64,000 bases of DNA from Pseudomonas paraglycinae (GTDB lineage: Bacteria; Pseudomonadota; Gammaproteobacteria; Pseudomonadales; Pseudomonadaceae): positions 1-64,000 of the forward strand of contig NZ_BQHR01000020.1 in assembly GCF_021601625.1 (NCBI RefSeq), read 5' to 3'. A model generated the notes under the pieces. It was not told the origin of the DNA, searched no databases, and saw only the letters and a program-made list of their open reading frames with translations. This document shows, piece after piece, positions 43,195 through 52,701 of the stretch; positions within the stretch are counted from its first letter, which is position 1; every line of letters starts with the position of its first letter. The translations under genes and the position numbers were made by a program.

Positions 43195-43422
43195 TCAAAA
43201 AACCAGACGTTCAGTCGAATGCGCCGGCAACGCCTGTTCAGATTCGCTGACCGCTTGCGGGGCGAAGCTCTGATCGCTCAACACCGCCCATTGCGGCGCC
43301 TTCTGCACTTGCAGGTAATGCGGCATGCGCCCGGCCACTTTCTCGTCGTCCTCGGGGACGAAGTGAAAGCCCACCAGGACGGCCAGTGCGATTGCGTTTG
43401 CGAACACGAGGGCGCTGTTCAT
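43195..43422 (-). CDS. Small exported or membrane-anchored protein, unknown
   Basis: This 75-residue protein has a single N-terminal hydrophobic segment (ALVFANAIALAVLVGFHFVP) and a polar remainder (MPHYLQVQKAPQWAVLSDQ). The ribosome-binding site GGAGAC is good. Likely an inner-membrane-anchored periplasmic peptide; no family recognised. Confidence 0.65.
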   Translation of the reverse strand: MNSALVFANAIALAVLVGFHFVPEDDEKVAGRMPHYLQVQKAPQWAVLSDQSFAPQAVSESEQALPAHSTERLVF

Positions 43423-43706
43423 GAGACGAGTCTCCGATTGTTCTTGTATAAGAATCGGTAAAGCAGCCGTCGTGCCAATAGTCTAACCGCTGTTAAATCC
43501 TTTAAAAACAAGCATTTAGCAGGGTTTTTCGAAGTGCACGCATTGCATTCTGCAATGATGGCTTTTTGCGGTGATGCAAATTGCACGGTAAAACGTCCGG
43601 CACCCTTGCAAGGCGCCTGCCTACACTTAAAAAGCCCTGCGGACGACATGACAAATCAGGGCCCGGCCGTTAACATGCACGCCGTCTGTCGCGCCGACAG
43701 ATTTGT
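43423..43706. other. Gene-free stretch before tRNA-Arg(CCT)
   Basis: I see no gene. TGCAATGATGG and TGATGCAAATTGCA are locally repetitive (TGCA-rich), and the tRNA promoter must lie here. Confidence 0.4.
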
Positions 43707-43783
43707 GTCCCAGTAGCTCAATTGGATAGAGCATCCCCCTCCTAAGGGGAAGGTTGGCAGTTCGAACCTGCCCTGGGACACCA
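43707..43783 (+). tRNA. tRNA-Arg (CCT)
   Basis: 77 bases, acceptor GTCCCAG/CTGGGAC, anticodon CCT in CTCCTAA, T-loop GTTCGAACC, encoded CCA. Such genes are frequent phage integration sites but no integrase is present here. Confidence 0.95.
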
Positions 43784-43790
43784 TCTATTG

Positions 43791-43827
43791 AAAAAGCCCC
43801 GCGCAGAGTGATCTGGCGGGGCTTTTT
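43791..43827. terminator. Bidirectional terminator, tRNA-Arg/chemoreceptor
   Basis: AAAAAGCCCCGC and GCGGGGCTTTTT around a loop containing AGAGTGATCTG. It resembles the terminator at 49451 in both stem and loop. Confidence 0.92.
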
Positions 43828-43839
43828 GTTTTCAGGAAT

Positions 43840-45480
43840 TTATAAGCGAAAGCGACTGACCAGAGTGTTGAACGACGCCGCCAAGTTGGACAGTTCCTGG
43901 GTCGAGGCGCTGGTCTGATGTGCGCCTGCCGCTGTCTGGGTGGAAAGATCCTGAATGTTGACCAGATTTCGGTCCACTTCACGAGCAACGTGTGCCTGTT
44001 CTTCCGAGGCTGTGGCGATGACGAGGTTGCGATCATTGATCTGCGAGATGCCGTCGGCAATCAGCTCCAATGCCTGGCCGGTCGCTTGCGCCAGTGACTG
44101 GGTTTCGCTGACCAGCGCCTGGCTTTTCCCCATGGCGCCGACGGCTTCGTCTGCACTGTTGCGAACGTCGTTGATCATGCCTTCGATTTCCCCCGTCGAA
44201 GCCTGGGTTCTTGCCGCCAGGGCTCGTACCTCGTCGGCGACCACGGCAAAACCTCGACCTTGCTCACCCGCGCGTGCAGCCTCGATGGCGGCGTTAAGCG
44301 CCAGCAGATTGGTTTGCTCGGCAATCCCCCGGATGACATCCAGAACCTTGCCGATGTCCCGTACTTTCTCTGCCAGGTCCTTGACCATGGTGGTGGAGGT
44401 GGCGATTTCCGTGGTTGCATGGTTGATCGCGGCAACGGCGTTTCGCGCTTGATCGCGTCCATTGCTGGCTTCCCGGCTGGTGGTCTGGGAGGCCTCGGAG
44501 GTGGATACCGCATTGCGCGCAACTTCCTCCACGGCGGAGGTCATTTCCGTGACAGCCGTCGCTGCCTGCTGGATCTCGTCGTTCTGACGAATCAGTCCGC
44601 GGCTTCCATTGTCAGTGACGGCGGTGAGTTCTTCGGCAGCGGAAGCCAGTTGATCTGCCGCGCTGGCGATCTGCTGAATAGTGCTTTTCAGACTGCCCTG
44701 CATCTCGGCCAGGGCCGTGAGCAACTGACCGGCCTCGTCGCGGCCGGTGCTGACGATGTTTTGAGTCAAGTCGCCCCCAGCGATGCTTCGGGCGCTTTCA
44801 ACGGCTTTGGAGATGGGGCGGCTGATCAGTCGGCTGATGAACAGGCCAAGCAAAATCGCCGCGACAAAGGCCAGCACGATGCCGATGTACAGCGAGGTCT
44901 TGGCGGAGGACTCCGTCAGAACCGATCGCTTCGCGGCTTCGCTGACCTGCATGTCGTTGGAGTTGGTCATGATGGTCAATTCGTCCATGACGACGCGGTA
45001 GTTTTTCTGCAGATCGCCGAGCAGCAGTTCGCGGCCATTTTCCAGGTCGCCGGCCTTCATCAGGGTCAGATACCTTTGCACGATCGCCTGGTAAACGGGC
45101 CAGGCCTTCTCCATCCGGTCACCGGCTGCACGTTCGTCGTCGGCAAGCTCGGTTTTCCGGTATTCGGCAAAGGCTTTTTCGCTCGCCAACTGGTTGGCGC
45201 TCATCGAGGCGAGGAATTCGTCTTTGGTGCTCTGTGGCAGGTTGGCGGCAGTGGCGACGTAAAGCCGATACATGTCACGGGTCTGTCCGACAGCCTTGAT
45301 TTTGGTCTGCGCGATGTTGGCGACGGCGACGAGGTTGTTGCCGAACACCGATCTGAGGCTTGTCGAGAGTTCGGTCACTCCCCGGCTTCCCAGCAGGCCT
45401 ACCCCCAGGGTGATGAAGGCGCACGCCGCGAAGGCCGTGATCAATTTCGTGGAAAGTCTTGCGTCATTCAACCAACTCAT
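43840..45480 (-). CDS. Methyl-accepting chemotaxis protein
   Basis: This 546-residue chemoreceptor has a first membrane segment ([20 protein letters not shown]), then a four-helix-bundle periplasmic sensor (about 35-190). The second membrane segment is [20 protein letters not shown], followed by a HAMP domain and a long coiled-coil signalling domain. The hairpin tip is [20 protein letters not shown] and [17 protein letters not shown] chose ATG 45480 because CAGGA lies eight bases before it. No C-terminal CheR-binding pentapeptide (NWETF type) is seen. Ligand unknown. Confidence 0.93.
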   Translation of the reverse strand: MSWLNDARLSTKLITAFAACAFITLGVGLLGSRGVTELSTSLRSVFGNNLVAVANIAQTKIKAVGQTRDMYRLYVATAANLPQSTKDEFLASMSANQLASEKAFAEYRKTELADDERAAGDRMEKAWPVYQAIVQRYLTLMKAGDLENGRELLLGDLQKNYRVVMDELTIMTNSNDMQVSEAAKRSVLTESSAKTSLYIGIVLAFVAAILLGLFISRLISRPISKAVESARSIAGGDLTQNIVSTGRDEAGQLLTALAEMQGSLKSTIQQIASAADQLASAAEELTAVTDNGSRGLIRQNDEIQQAATAVTEMTSAVEEVARNAVSTSEASQTTSREASNGRDQARNAVAAINHATTEIATSTTMVKDLAEKVRDIGKVLDVIRGIAEQTNLLALNAAIEAARAGEQGRGFAVVADEVRALAARTQASTGEIEGMINDVRNSADEAVGAMGKSQALVSETQSLAQATGQALELIADGISQINDRNLVIATASEEQAHVAREVDRNLVNIQDLSTQTAAGAHQTSASTQELSNLAASFNTLVSRFRL

Positions 45481-45678
45481 AAGGGGCATCCTGCTGACAT
45501 GTGGGGGCGGGTCAATATCGAGCGCAGCTCGTAAGCAAATGGCTAGTCGTCGTACATCTTTCGGCTGCGGAGTCCACAACTGTAGGGTTACCAGTTGTTT
45601 CTTATTTAAATATATTCTGCATTAAACACCCTTGTAACCAGCGTTTTAGAGCATTCAGCACATACATACAAAAGATGG

Positions 45679-45752
45679 CACTTGGCCTTTTCTATTTATT
45701 GCCAAGTGTTACATTGTGTGGAATATTCCAAAAAATACGTACGACATCGTAC
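45679..45752 (+). promoter_or_regulatory. Promoter with three inverted repeats before the sugar dehydrogenase operon
   Basis: TTGCCA (45699) and AATATT (45722) are 17 bases apart. CACTTGGC/GCCAAGTG (45679-45708) spans the -35, TGGAATATTCCA (45719-45730) is a perfect palindrome over the -10, and GTACGA-CA-TCGTAC (45739-45752) follows. The rest of 45481-45844 holds no gene. Confidence 0.45.
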
Positions 45753-45844
45753 CTCCTCGTTCTTGGCTTCCGAGATGACGAGGATGCCGTGTTCGTGATT
45801 TCCAGAACCGTGAAAAAAGAACGAAGCAGCCTAGGGTAGGACTC

Positions 45845-47245
45845 ATGTCGCGTCGCATTGATAAAGGGAAACGCAGGGGGTACGCCTTTGCCGGATGGGT
45901 CACGCTGTTGATCGCCACCGCCGGAACAGCGAATGGCGAGGCACTCGAAAGCACTGCGTCGGTGGGAAAGCGTCTGGCGGTAGCGGCTGACTGTGTGGCT
46001 TGCCATACGGCGCCAGGCGGCAAGGCTTTTGCGGGCGGGTATCCGCTCAGTTCACCGATGGGCACGATCTACTCGACCAACATCACGCCTTCGAAAACGG
46101 CGGGCATCGGCAATTACACGTCTGAGCAATTCGCCCGTGCGGTGCGTGACGGGGTGGCGGCCGATGGCACTCGGCTGTACCCGGCGATGCCCTATACCTC
46201 TTATTCGAAGATGACCGACAGCGACATTGCTGCGCTCTACGACTACTTCATGCATGAAGTGGCGCCGGTCGATACGCCGAACCAGAAAACCGCTCTGGAT
46301 TTCCCGTTCAATATTCGTGCATCGATGATTGGCTGGAACGCGCTGTTCCACAGCACGGCGCGCTTTACGCCGGATCCGGCCAAGTCTGCCGAGGTCAACC
46401 GTGGCGACTATCTGGTCAACGGCCTGGCTCACTGCGATACCTGCCACACACCGCGCAATGTCCTGATGGCGGCCGACAGCGCAAAACCGTTGGCCGGCGG
46501 ATCACTGGGCAGTTGGTATGCCCCCAATATCACCTCCGACAACGTCAGCGGCATCGGTGCCTGGTCGAGCGACGAGATCGTGGTCTATCTGCGTACCGGT
46601 CACGTCGAGGGCAAGGCCCAGGCGGCGGGGCCGATGGCCGAGGCGGTGGAGAACAGTCTGCAGCATTTGAGCGATGTGGATCTCAAAGCCATTGCGGCGT
46701 ATCTGCTGCAGACGGCGCCGATCAACAGTGGGGAAACCAAAGCCCGCCACGAGTACGGTCAGGCCTCGGTCGATGAATTGACGCTGCGCGGAGGCAAACC
46801 GGGGGATAACCCGGGTTGGCACATATTCAGTGGCACTTGCGCCAACTGCCATCAGCCGAACGGTCAAGGCACGCGGGAATACCCATCGCTGTTTCACAAC
46901 ACCGCCACCAGTCGCAGCGACAACCTGATCGCGACCATCGTGTACGGCGTGCATCGTGAAGTCGACGGTGTGGCCATCGACATGCCGGGTTTCGGCCCTG
47001 ACGCGCTGTTCACCGACCGCCTGAACGACCAGCAGATTGCCGACGTCAGCAACTACGTGCTGTCGCGCTACGGCAATGCCGACACGATTGTCACCGCCGC
47101 CGATGTGGCGCAGGTACGGGACGGTGGTCCCAAGGCACCGCTGGCAGTAATGGCGAAGTTTACGACCCCGGTCATCATTCTCGTGTGCGTGTTGATGGGC
47201 CTGGGCGCATGGGCCTTGATTGCACGTCGGCGCAAGGAGGCCTGA
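45845..47245 (+). CDS. Triheme cytochrome c subunit of a membrane sugar/alcohol dehydrogenase
   Basis: This 466-residue protein has an N-terminal signal sequence (YAFAGWVTLLIATAGTANG) and three c-type heme sites: CVACH (near 50), CDTCH (near 197) and CANCH (near 332). A C-terminal membrane anchor is VIILVCVLMGLGAWALIA. This is the layout of gluconate/sorbitol/fructose dehydrogenase cytochrome subunits, which pass electrons from the flavin subunit to ubiquinone. It is followed by the Tat-exported small subunit and the GMC subunit. Confidence 0.92.
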   Translation: MSRRIDKGKRRGYAFAGWVTLLIATAGTANGEALESTASVGKRLAVAADCVACHTAPGGKAFAGGYPLSSPMGTIYSTNITPSKTAGIGNYTSEQFARAVRDGVAADGTRLYPAMPYTSYSKMTDSDIAALYDYFMHEVAPVDTPNQKTALDFPFNIRASMIGWNALFHSTARFTPDPAKSAEVNRGDYLVNGLAHCDTCHTPRNVLMAADSAKPLAGGSLGSWYAPNITSDNVSGIGAWSSDEIVVYLRTGHVEGKAQAAGPMAEAVENSLQHLSDVDLKAIAAYLLQTAPINSGETKARHEYGQASVDELTLRGGKPGDNPGWHIFSGTCANCHQPNGQGTREYPSLFHNTATSRSDNLIATIVYGVHREVDGVAIDMPGFGPDALFTDRLNDQQIADVSNYVLSRYGNADTIVTAADVAQVRDGGPKAPLAVMAKFTTPVIILVCVLMGLGAWALIARRRKEA

Positions 47246-47248
47246 GCA

Positions 47249-47803
47249 ATGGACACTTCAATGACGCACAAACACGAAAAAACTCAAACCGAAAGCTCGA
47301 CTGGGCTCACTCGCCGCAATCTGTTGCGTGGTTCCGTGACGCTGGGCCTGGCCGCGATGATCGGCAGTGCGCTGCCCTGGCAGTCGGTGCTGGCAGCGCA
47401 GGTATCGAGCGACGATTTCATTGCGCTGTCGCAGTTTCTGGTCAGCCGTGCGGTCAATCCGGTTCTGGCCGATCGTTATTACGCTGCGCTGGACAAGCGC
47501 GCGCCGAATTTCTCGACCAACGTGATTGCCTTGAAGCAATTGATCGGCGCGCAGGGGTACCGGCATGTCGATGAATACCTGGCGCAACCGAATCCGGATC
47601 CATCGCTGCGGGCTACGGCCACCAGCATCATTTCCGCCTGGTATCTGGGCATCGTCGGTGAGCCGGCGGATGCGGAGCTGATCAGCTATTCCCTCGCCAT
47701 GATGTATCAGCCCACTCACGGCATTCTCATCATTCCAACCTACGGTGGCGGCCCGGATTCATGGGGTCCCAAACCAGCAGTCATTCAGGACTCGACAGTA
47801 TGA
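47249..47803 (+). CDS. Tat-exported small subunit of the sugar dehydrogenase complex
   Basis: This 184-residue protein has a twin-arginine signal (LTRRNLLRGSVTLGLAAMIG; Arg22-Arg23). The body (DDFIALSQFLVSRAVNPVLA, ISAWYLGIVG) is typical of the small subunit of FAD-dependent sorbitol or gluconate dehydrogenases, which escorts the large subunit through Tat. The start at 47249 follows AAGGAGG. Overlaps the large-subunit start by four bases. Confidence 0.9.
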   Translation: MDTSMTHKHEKTQTESSTGLTRRNLLRGSVTLGLAAMIGSALPWQSVLAAQVSSDDFIALSQFLVSRAVNPVLADRYYAALDKRAPNFSTNVIALKQLIGAQGYRHVDEYLAQPNPDPSLRATATSIISAWYLGIVGEPADAELISYSLAMMYQPTHGILIIPTYGGGPDSWGPKPAVIQDSTV

Positions 47804-49434
47804 GCAGCGATCAATTCGATGCCGATGTGGTGATCATCGGTTCCGGTGTCATGGGCGGTCTGATCGCCACGGGCCTGGCCAAAGCGAACAAGTCGGTGAT
47901 CGTGCTCGAGGCCGGTCCCCGGGTGAATCGCCGTGATGTGGTGGAAACATTCCGCAATGCCCCGGTAAAACTCTCGCTGGCCAATGCCAAGCTGCAGGGC
48001 GCCGGGTCGCCCTATCCGAGCCTGCCTCACGCGCCGTCGACCTACGGCGACTATTTGCAGCAGGTAGGGCCAGTGAAATACAACACTTCTTACTTGCGTG
48101 TGGTGGGCGGCACCACCTGGCACTTCGGTTCCTCGCTGTGGCGCATGCTGCCCAACGATTTTCGTCTCAAGTCGTTGTATGGCCGTGGTCGTGACTGGCC
48201 GATCAGTTATGACGAGCTGGAACCGTATTACGCTCGGGCTGAAATCGAACTGGGCGTTTCCGGTGTCGACGGCCAGGACGAAAGCGGGCAGGGCGGGGAC
48301 GCCTATCCGCCGCGCTCGATTCCCTATCCGATGGAGGGCCTGAAGCCGAGCTACATGTTCAAGCGCCTCTCCGAATTGCTCAGCAAGGGCGGGTATAACC
48401 CGATCCTCGAGCCGAACGGCCGGGCAACCCGCCCCTATGGCAAACGGCCTCCCTGTGCCGGCAACAACAACTGCAACCCGGTATGCCCGATTGCAGCCAA
48501 GTACGACGGTTCGATGCATATCGATGAGGCCGAGCGCCATGGCGCCAAGGTGCTGGACAACTCTGTCGTCTACAAGATCGAGGCGGGCGACGACGGCAAG
48601 ATCACCGCGATCTGGTACATGCGCCCCGACAAGTCCAAACACAAACTGACCGCCCGGGCCTTTGTACTGGCGGCATACGGTATCGAGTCGCCGAAGCTGC
48701 TGTTGATGTCGACCTCGGAAAAGTACCCGAACGGGATTGCCAACTCCTCGGATCAGGTCGGGCGCAACCTGATGGATCACACCGGCATCAGCATGAACGT
48801 CATGACCAAGGAAGACATGTGGCCGGGCGAAGGGCCGACGCAATTGCTGGTCTATCTGAACAGTCGCGATGGCGCGTTTCGCAACGATTACCCGAGCTAC
48901 AAGATCAAGGTGCGCAACACCGTGCCGACGTCGCAAATCACCTCGAACCTGATCGCCAAAGGCGTGCTGGGCTCGAAGCTCGATGAGCAGATCCGCCTGC
49001 AATCGGCGCGCTCCCTGAACTGGGCCGTCGACTTCGAAACCTTGCCGCTGCCGGAAAACCGGGTCACCCCGAGCAAGACCAAGTTCGACGCCATCGGTCT
49101 GCCGGTTCCCGAGATCTACTACAGCGTTCCCGACTACTGGCACGCCGGTAAAGAGAAGGCGCTGGAAGACTTCAAGCAGTTTGCAAAACTGCTCGACGCC
49201 GACATCCTTAGCACCGACACGGGCTTCCAGAACCGTCAGCACATCATGGGCACCACCATCATGGGCGATGATCCGAAAGACTCGGTGGTAGACCGCGATT
49301 GCCGCAGTCACGACCATTCCAACCTGTTCATTGCGGGGACGAGCGTCATGCCATCGTCCTCCTGCGTGAACCCGACGCTGACAGGTGCGGCGTTGAGTAT
49401 TCGGATTGCCGATGTGTTGGTGGCGGAGGTCTGA
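47800..49434 (+). CDS. GMC-family FAD-dependent dehydrogenase large subunit
   Basis: This 544-residue GMC oxidoreductase has the FAD-binding VVIIGSGVMGGLIA (about 10-23), VVGGTTWHFGSSLWRM, NPVCPIAAKYDGS with clustered Cys (NNCNPVCPIAA), and the C-terminal HDHSNLFIAGTSVMP and CVNPTLTGAALSIRIAD with the active-site His region. It has no signal of its own, as expected for piggyback Tat export. Substrate may be gluconate, sorbitol or another polyol; it cannot be fixed from sequence. I chose ATG 47800, overlapping the small-subunit stop. Confidence 0.92.
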   Translation: MSSDQFDADVVIIGSGVMGGLIATGLAKANKSVIVLEAGPRVNRRDVVETFRNAPVKLSLANAKLQGAGSPYPSLPHAPSTYGDYLQQVGPVKYNTSYLRVVGGTTWHFGSSLWRMLPNDFRLKSLYGRGRDWPISYDELEPYYARAEIELGVSGVDGQDESGQGGDAYPPRSIPYPMEGLKPSYMFKRLSELLSKGGYNPILEPNGRATRPYGKRPPCAGNNNCNPVCPIAAKYDGSMHIDEAERHGAKVLDNSVVYKIEAGDDGKITAIWYMRPDKSKHKLTARAFVLAAYGIESPKLLLMSTSEKYPNGIANSSDQVGRNLMDHTGISMNVMTKEDMWPGEGPTQLLVYLNSRDGAFRNDYPSYKIKVRNTVPTSQITSNLIAKGVLGSKLDEQIRLQSARSLNWAVDFETLPLPENRVTPSKTKFDAIGLPVPEIYYSVPDYWHAGKEKALEDFKQFAKLLDADILSTDTGFQNRQHIMGTTIMGDDPKDSVVDRDCRSHDHSNLFIAGTSVMPSSSCVNPTLTGAALSIRIADVLVAEV

Positions 49435-49450
49435 GAAGCGCCCTGAAGTG

Positions 49451-49488
49451 AAAAGCCCCACGCAGAGAAATCTGGGTGGGGCTTTTTT
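49451..49488. terminator. Terminator of the sugar dehydrogenase operon
   Basis: AAAAGCCCCAC and GTGGGGCTTTT with loop CGCAGAGAAATCTGG, followed by T6; also serves the convergent LprI-type gene. Confidence 0.92.
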
Positions 49489-49510
49489 GTCTTTCGAAAG
49501 GCGCGAGGCT

Positions 49511-50881
49511 TTAGAAATTATCAGCTCCGCCTTCGGTTTTGCCGACTGACGTGCTGACCTGCGTGATGTGCCGGCGCCCGTTCACTGAATAACTGCGCTG
49601 CGGATCTTCGGACTCGGGTTTGCGCATCAACAGTAACGCAGGCAGACCGCTTTTTTCGTCGTAGGTACCGAACCAGTTGATCAGTCGTGCGACATAACAA
49701 TCATCACCAATGACTACGGGGAAATCGGCGACAGGTTCGATCGCGTAGTAACTCGCGCCATAGCCGTAGTACTCCTCAGTGTCCTTGGCGGATGGAGGGA
49801 TGGGGCAGAGTGGTGTTTTCTGCTGTCCCGTCATCCCCGCATGTGCGTCCAGACCGGTCACAGCTTTGGCGAGCACTTTCTGCAGGGACGGTTCCAGTTC
49901 GTAGGCTTTGTCGCTGTCCTCGATGTACTGAGTGTGTGGAACGGTCAGTTGGTAGTCATAGCGCACGCTGATCGTCGGCACCTGCCGGTTGATCTGCAGG
50001 GGATTGAGCAGGTAGACCTGATCTTCGCCGTAGCTGCCGTTCTGGTAGGCGAAATAGACTTTTCCGCGAGCACCGATCAGGTACACGGCCTGATTGGCAC
50101 CGCGGTCATTGGTATAGAAAAGGACGCTGTCGTTACTGTTCTGAGGGGCAATCTCAGCCGTTCTCCTGATAAATCTGCTGTCGCCCCGACGCCAGGTTTC
50201 CGTGTAATGAAACATCCCGGTGCCGCCGGAGTAGGTTTCCACGATGAGGTCACGCTGGCCATCACCATCCAGATCCATAAGGGTGTAAGAGGTTTGGCCG
50301 GACTCTGCGGCTCCCTTGATGTCGGATGCTTGCAGTGCTTTCCACTCGTCTTGCGTGACATCTTTGGGGATGGTCGTGGGGAAGAGCGGTTGCTCATCGT
50401 CATCCAGCTCGGCTGAAAACGAGCTGCCGACGTAGCCAAGGGTCAGAGAATTCAGCGCCCGCTCCAGCGCAAACTCCGGACTCTCCTTGCTCATCTCCCG
50501 AACCCGCTGCTGCAGATCCTCCATGACCTGTTTATCAACGTCGTCCGGTTTGTAGGCGACAGCCTCGATCCACTGCGCGTGCAATACCTGCAAACGATCC
50601 TGATAACGCTGGCTCAGACAACTGGCCTCCTCGCCACATCGATCACGCTCCTGCAGCCACTGACGCTGAGCCTTTTTCACTTCCGCCTGCGCCGGTGCAG
50701 CCTTCATCAATTTCCGGTAAGCCGCCCCCATCTGCGCATCCAGCTCATGCAACGGCTTGTCCGCGCAAATCGCCTTCTCCACAACACTCGCCGCCTTTGT
50801 GCAGTCCATTCCGCTCGCCAGTGCCTGCTGCAAAAACAGCAGCGCACAGGCCGACACGATGTAGCGTCCCTTGATGTACAC
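49511..50881 (-). CDS. Exported LprI-domain (lysozyme-inhibitor-like) protein
   Basis: This 456-residue protein begins with a signal peptide (YIKGRYIVSACALLFLQQAL, cut after ASG). Next comes an LprI/DUF1311 domain (MDCTKAASVVEKAICADKPL, LDAQMGAAYRKLM, QRQWLQERDRC, CLSQRYQDRL). The rest, rich in Tyr/Asp (LMDLDGDGQRDLIVETYSGG), resembles an FG-GAP/VCBS-like segment. I chose GTG 50881 because AAAGGAT precedes it; the ATG at 50938 would put extra basic residues before the signal. Likely periplasmic; inhibiting lysozyme is family inference. Confidence 0.78.
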   Translation of the reverse strand: MYIKGRYIVSACALLFLQQALASGMDCTKAASVVEKAICADKPLHELDAQMGAAYRKLMKAAPAQAEVKKAQRQWLQERDRCGEEASCLSQRYQDRLQVLHAQWIEAVAYKPDDVDKQVMEDLQQRVREMSKESPEFALERALNSLTLGYVGSSFSAELDDDEQPLFPTTIPKDVTQDEWKALQASDIKGAAESGQTSYTLMDLDGDGQRDLIVETYSGGTGMFHYTETWRRGDSRFIRRTAEIAPQNSNDSVLFYTNDRGANQAVYLIGARGKVYFAYQNGSYGEDQVYLLNPLQINRQVPTISVRYDYQLTVPHTQYIEDSDKAYELEPSLQKVLAKAVTGLDAHAGMTGQQKTPLCPIPPSAKDTEEYYGYGASYYAIEPVADFPVVIGDDCYVARLINWFGTYDEKSGLPALLLMRKPESEDPQRSYSVNGRRHITQVSTSVGKTEGGADNF

Positions 50882-51096
50882 GATGAATCCTTTGCCGTTG
50901 GAAGGTGAGAACCGCCGCGCAGGGTAATCCTTGCGCAACGAATCTTGAACCCTCGCTTCAAGAGAACCCCTGATCCGGCCGATAACCCATTCGGTGACTT
51001 CAGAGTCGCGCGAAATCGCTTGATAGCATTTGGCCGGCAGCTATCATCTGCGCGCCTGGAAATGGTCCATCCTCTTCAATTGCCTGGAAATCCTCG

Positions 51097-52701
51097 ATGC
51101 TGTCGTATCACCAAAAGAGTTTTCTGATCGTCGATGATTTCTCGGATTTCCGCAGTTCCGTGCGTTCGATGTTGCGCGAGTTGGGCGTCAAGGATGTGGA
51201 CACCGCAGACACTGGTGAGCAGGCGCTGAAAATGTGCGCGCAGAAGTCCTACGATTTCATCCTTCAGGACTTCCACCTCGGTGACGGCAAGAAGAACGGT
51301 CAGCAGGTGCTGGAAGACCTGATGATGGAAAAGCTGATCAGCCACGAAGCGGTGTTCGTGATGGTCACGGCCGAGACCAGCCAGGCGATGGTGCTCAGTG
51401 CCCTGGAGCACGAGCCGGACGCGTACCTGACCAAGCCGTTCAACCGCTCCGGCCTGGCTCAGCGGCTGGAGCGTCTGGAGCAGCGCAAGACCCTGCTCAA
51501 ACCGATTCTGCAAGCCCTCGACCGTGGTAAACCGGTCGAGGTGCTCAACGCCTGCATCGCCCTGTGCAAACAGGACATCCGCTATTCGCCGCTGTGCCTG
51601 CGCTATCGCGCCGATGCGTTGCGCGACATGAACCAGAACGAAGCGCTCGAGCGTCTTTACGACAGCATCATCGCTGATCGGCCGTTGCCATGGGCGTTTG
51701 CCGGGTTGGGCAAGTTGCTGTTCAAGCGCGGGCAGGTCAGTCAGGCCAAAGGCGTTTATGAAAAAGCCCTGAAGGTCTTCCCGATGATGCCGGCGCTGTA
51801 TGACGGCATGGCTGACGTGCTGGTCGCCGAAGGCGATACCAAAGGCGCGCAGCAAGTGCTGGAGGAGGCGATTCGCCTGTCGCCGCTGGCCGTGCGCCGT
51901 CAGGCGTTGCTGGGCAAGCTGGCGATGGCCAACGAAGATTTCGACACCGCATCCCGGGCTTATCGCCAGGCGGTGAATCAGGGCGCGCAATCGCGGTTCA
52001 AGGATCCGGAAAGCAATCTCGGCCTGGCCCATGCCCTGATCAGCAAGGGTAGCGAACGCGGGCTCGACACCCGCACGCGTCTGGAGATCAACACCACTCT
52101 GAGCGCCGTGGCCAAGGAAAACCCGACCGACCCGGGCCTGCAGATTCGCGCGCGTCTGATGAAGGCCACGAGCCTGTTGCTCAACGATGCCGAGACCGCC
52201 GAAAAACTTACCGAACAAGCGCTGATGCGCCTCGACGGCATGGAGCAATTCATGAGCCCCGAGGCCGCGTTGCTGGTGGCCAAGCAATTGCAGATGCTCG
52301 GCCAGGCCGAGGCGGGTACGTCGATGCTCAAGAGCTGCGCGGAAATCTACGGCGATGACCCGACGGTGATGAAAGACATCGCCAAGCTCACCGACGACCC
52401 GACTATTCTCAGCTCCAGCAACGCTGCCGCCGACCTCAACCGTCAGGGCGTGCGCGTGTACAAGACCGGCAACCTGGTGGAGGCCCGCGAGGTGTTCCGC
52501 AAGGCGCTGAAGATGCAACCGAAGAATATCAGTATCGCGCTGAACATGGCCCAGTCGCTGCTGCACGGCACCGACACCAATGTGCCGTCGGCGGAGCTGG
52601 AAGAATGTCGGGCCTGCCTGAAACTGGTGGGCATGATGCCCGATACCGACGCGCGTTATCCGCGTTATCAGAAGCTGAAAAGCAAGGCGTTTGGCGAATG
52701 A
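51097..52701 (+). CDS. Response regulator with receiver and TPR domains
   Basis: This is a 534-residue protein. The receiver domain (1-130) has acidic Asp13/Asp14 in FLIVDDFSDFRSSVR, phosphoacceptor Asp58 in FILQDFHLGDG, Thr91 and Lys113 in YLTKPF. The remaining ~400 residues are helical tetratricopeptide repeats (AFAGLGKLLFKRGQVSQAKG, ALYDGMADVLVAEGDTKGAQ, NLVEAREVFRKALKMQPKNI) with no DNA-binding or enzymatic output domain. It should act through protein contacts. The kinase gene overlaps its stop by four bases. Confidence 0.93.
   Translation: MLSYHQKSFLIVDDFSDFRSSVRSMLRELGVKDVDTADTGEQALKMCAQKSYDFILQDFHLGDGKKNGQQVLEDLMMEKLISHEAVFVMVTAETSQAMVLSALEHEPDAYLTKPFNRSGLAQRLERLEQRKTLLKPILQALDRGKPVEVLNACIALCKQDIRYSPLCLRYRADALRDMNQNEALERLYDSIIADRPLPWAFAGLGKLLFKRGQVSQAKGVYEKALKVFPMMPALYDGMADVLVAEGDTKGAQQVLEEAIRLSPLAVRRQALLGKLAMANEDFDTASRAYRQAVNQGAQSRFKDPESNLGLAHALISKGSERGLDTRTRLEINTTLSAVAKENPTDPGLQIRARLMKATSLLLNDAETAEKLTEQALMRLDGMEQFMSPEAALLVAKQLQMLGQAEAGTSMLKSCAEIYGDDPTVMKDIAKLTDDPTILSSSNAAADLNRQGVRVYKTGNLVEAREVFRKALKMQPKNISIALNMAQSLLHGTDTNVPSAELEECRACLKLVGMMPDTDARYPRYQKLKSKAFGE

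Noticed and set aside
47785-49461. Open frame of 558 codons opposite the GMC dehydrogenase
   Set aside because: Shadow frame; the plus-strand protein has clear FAD motifs throughout.
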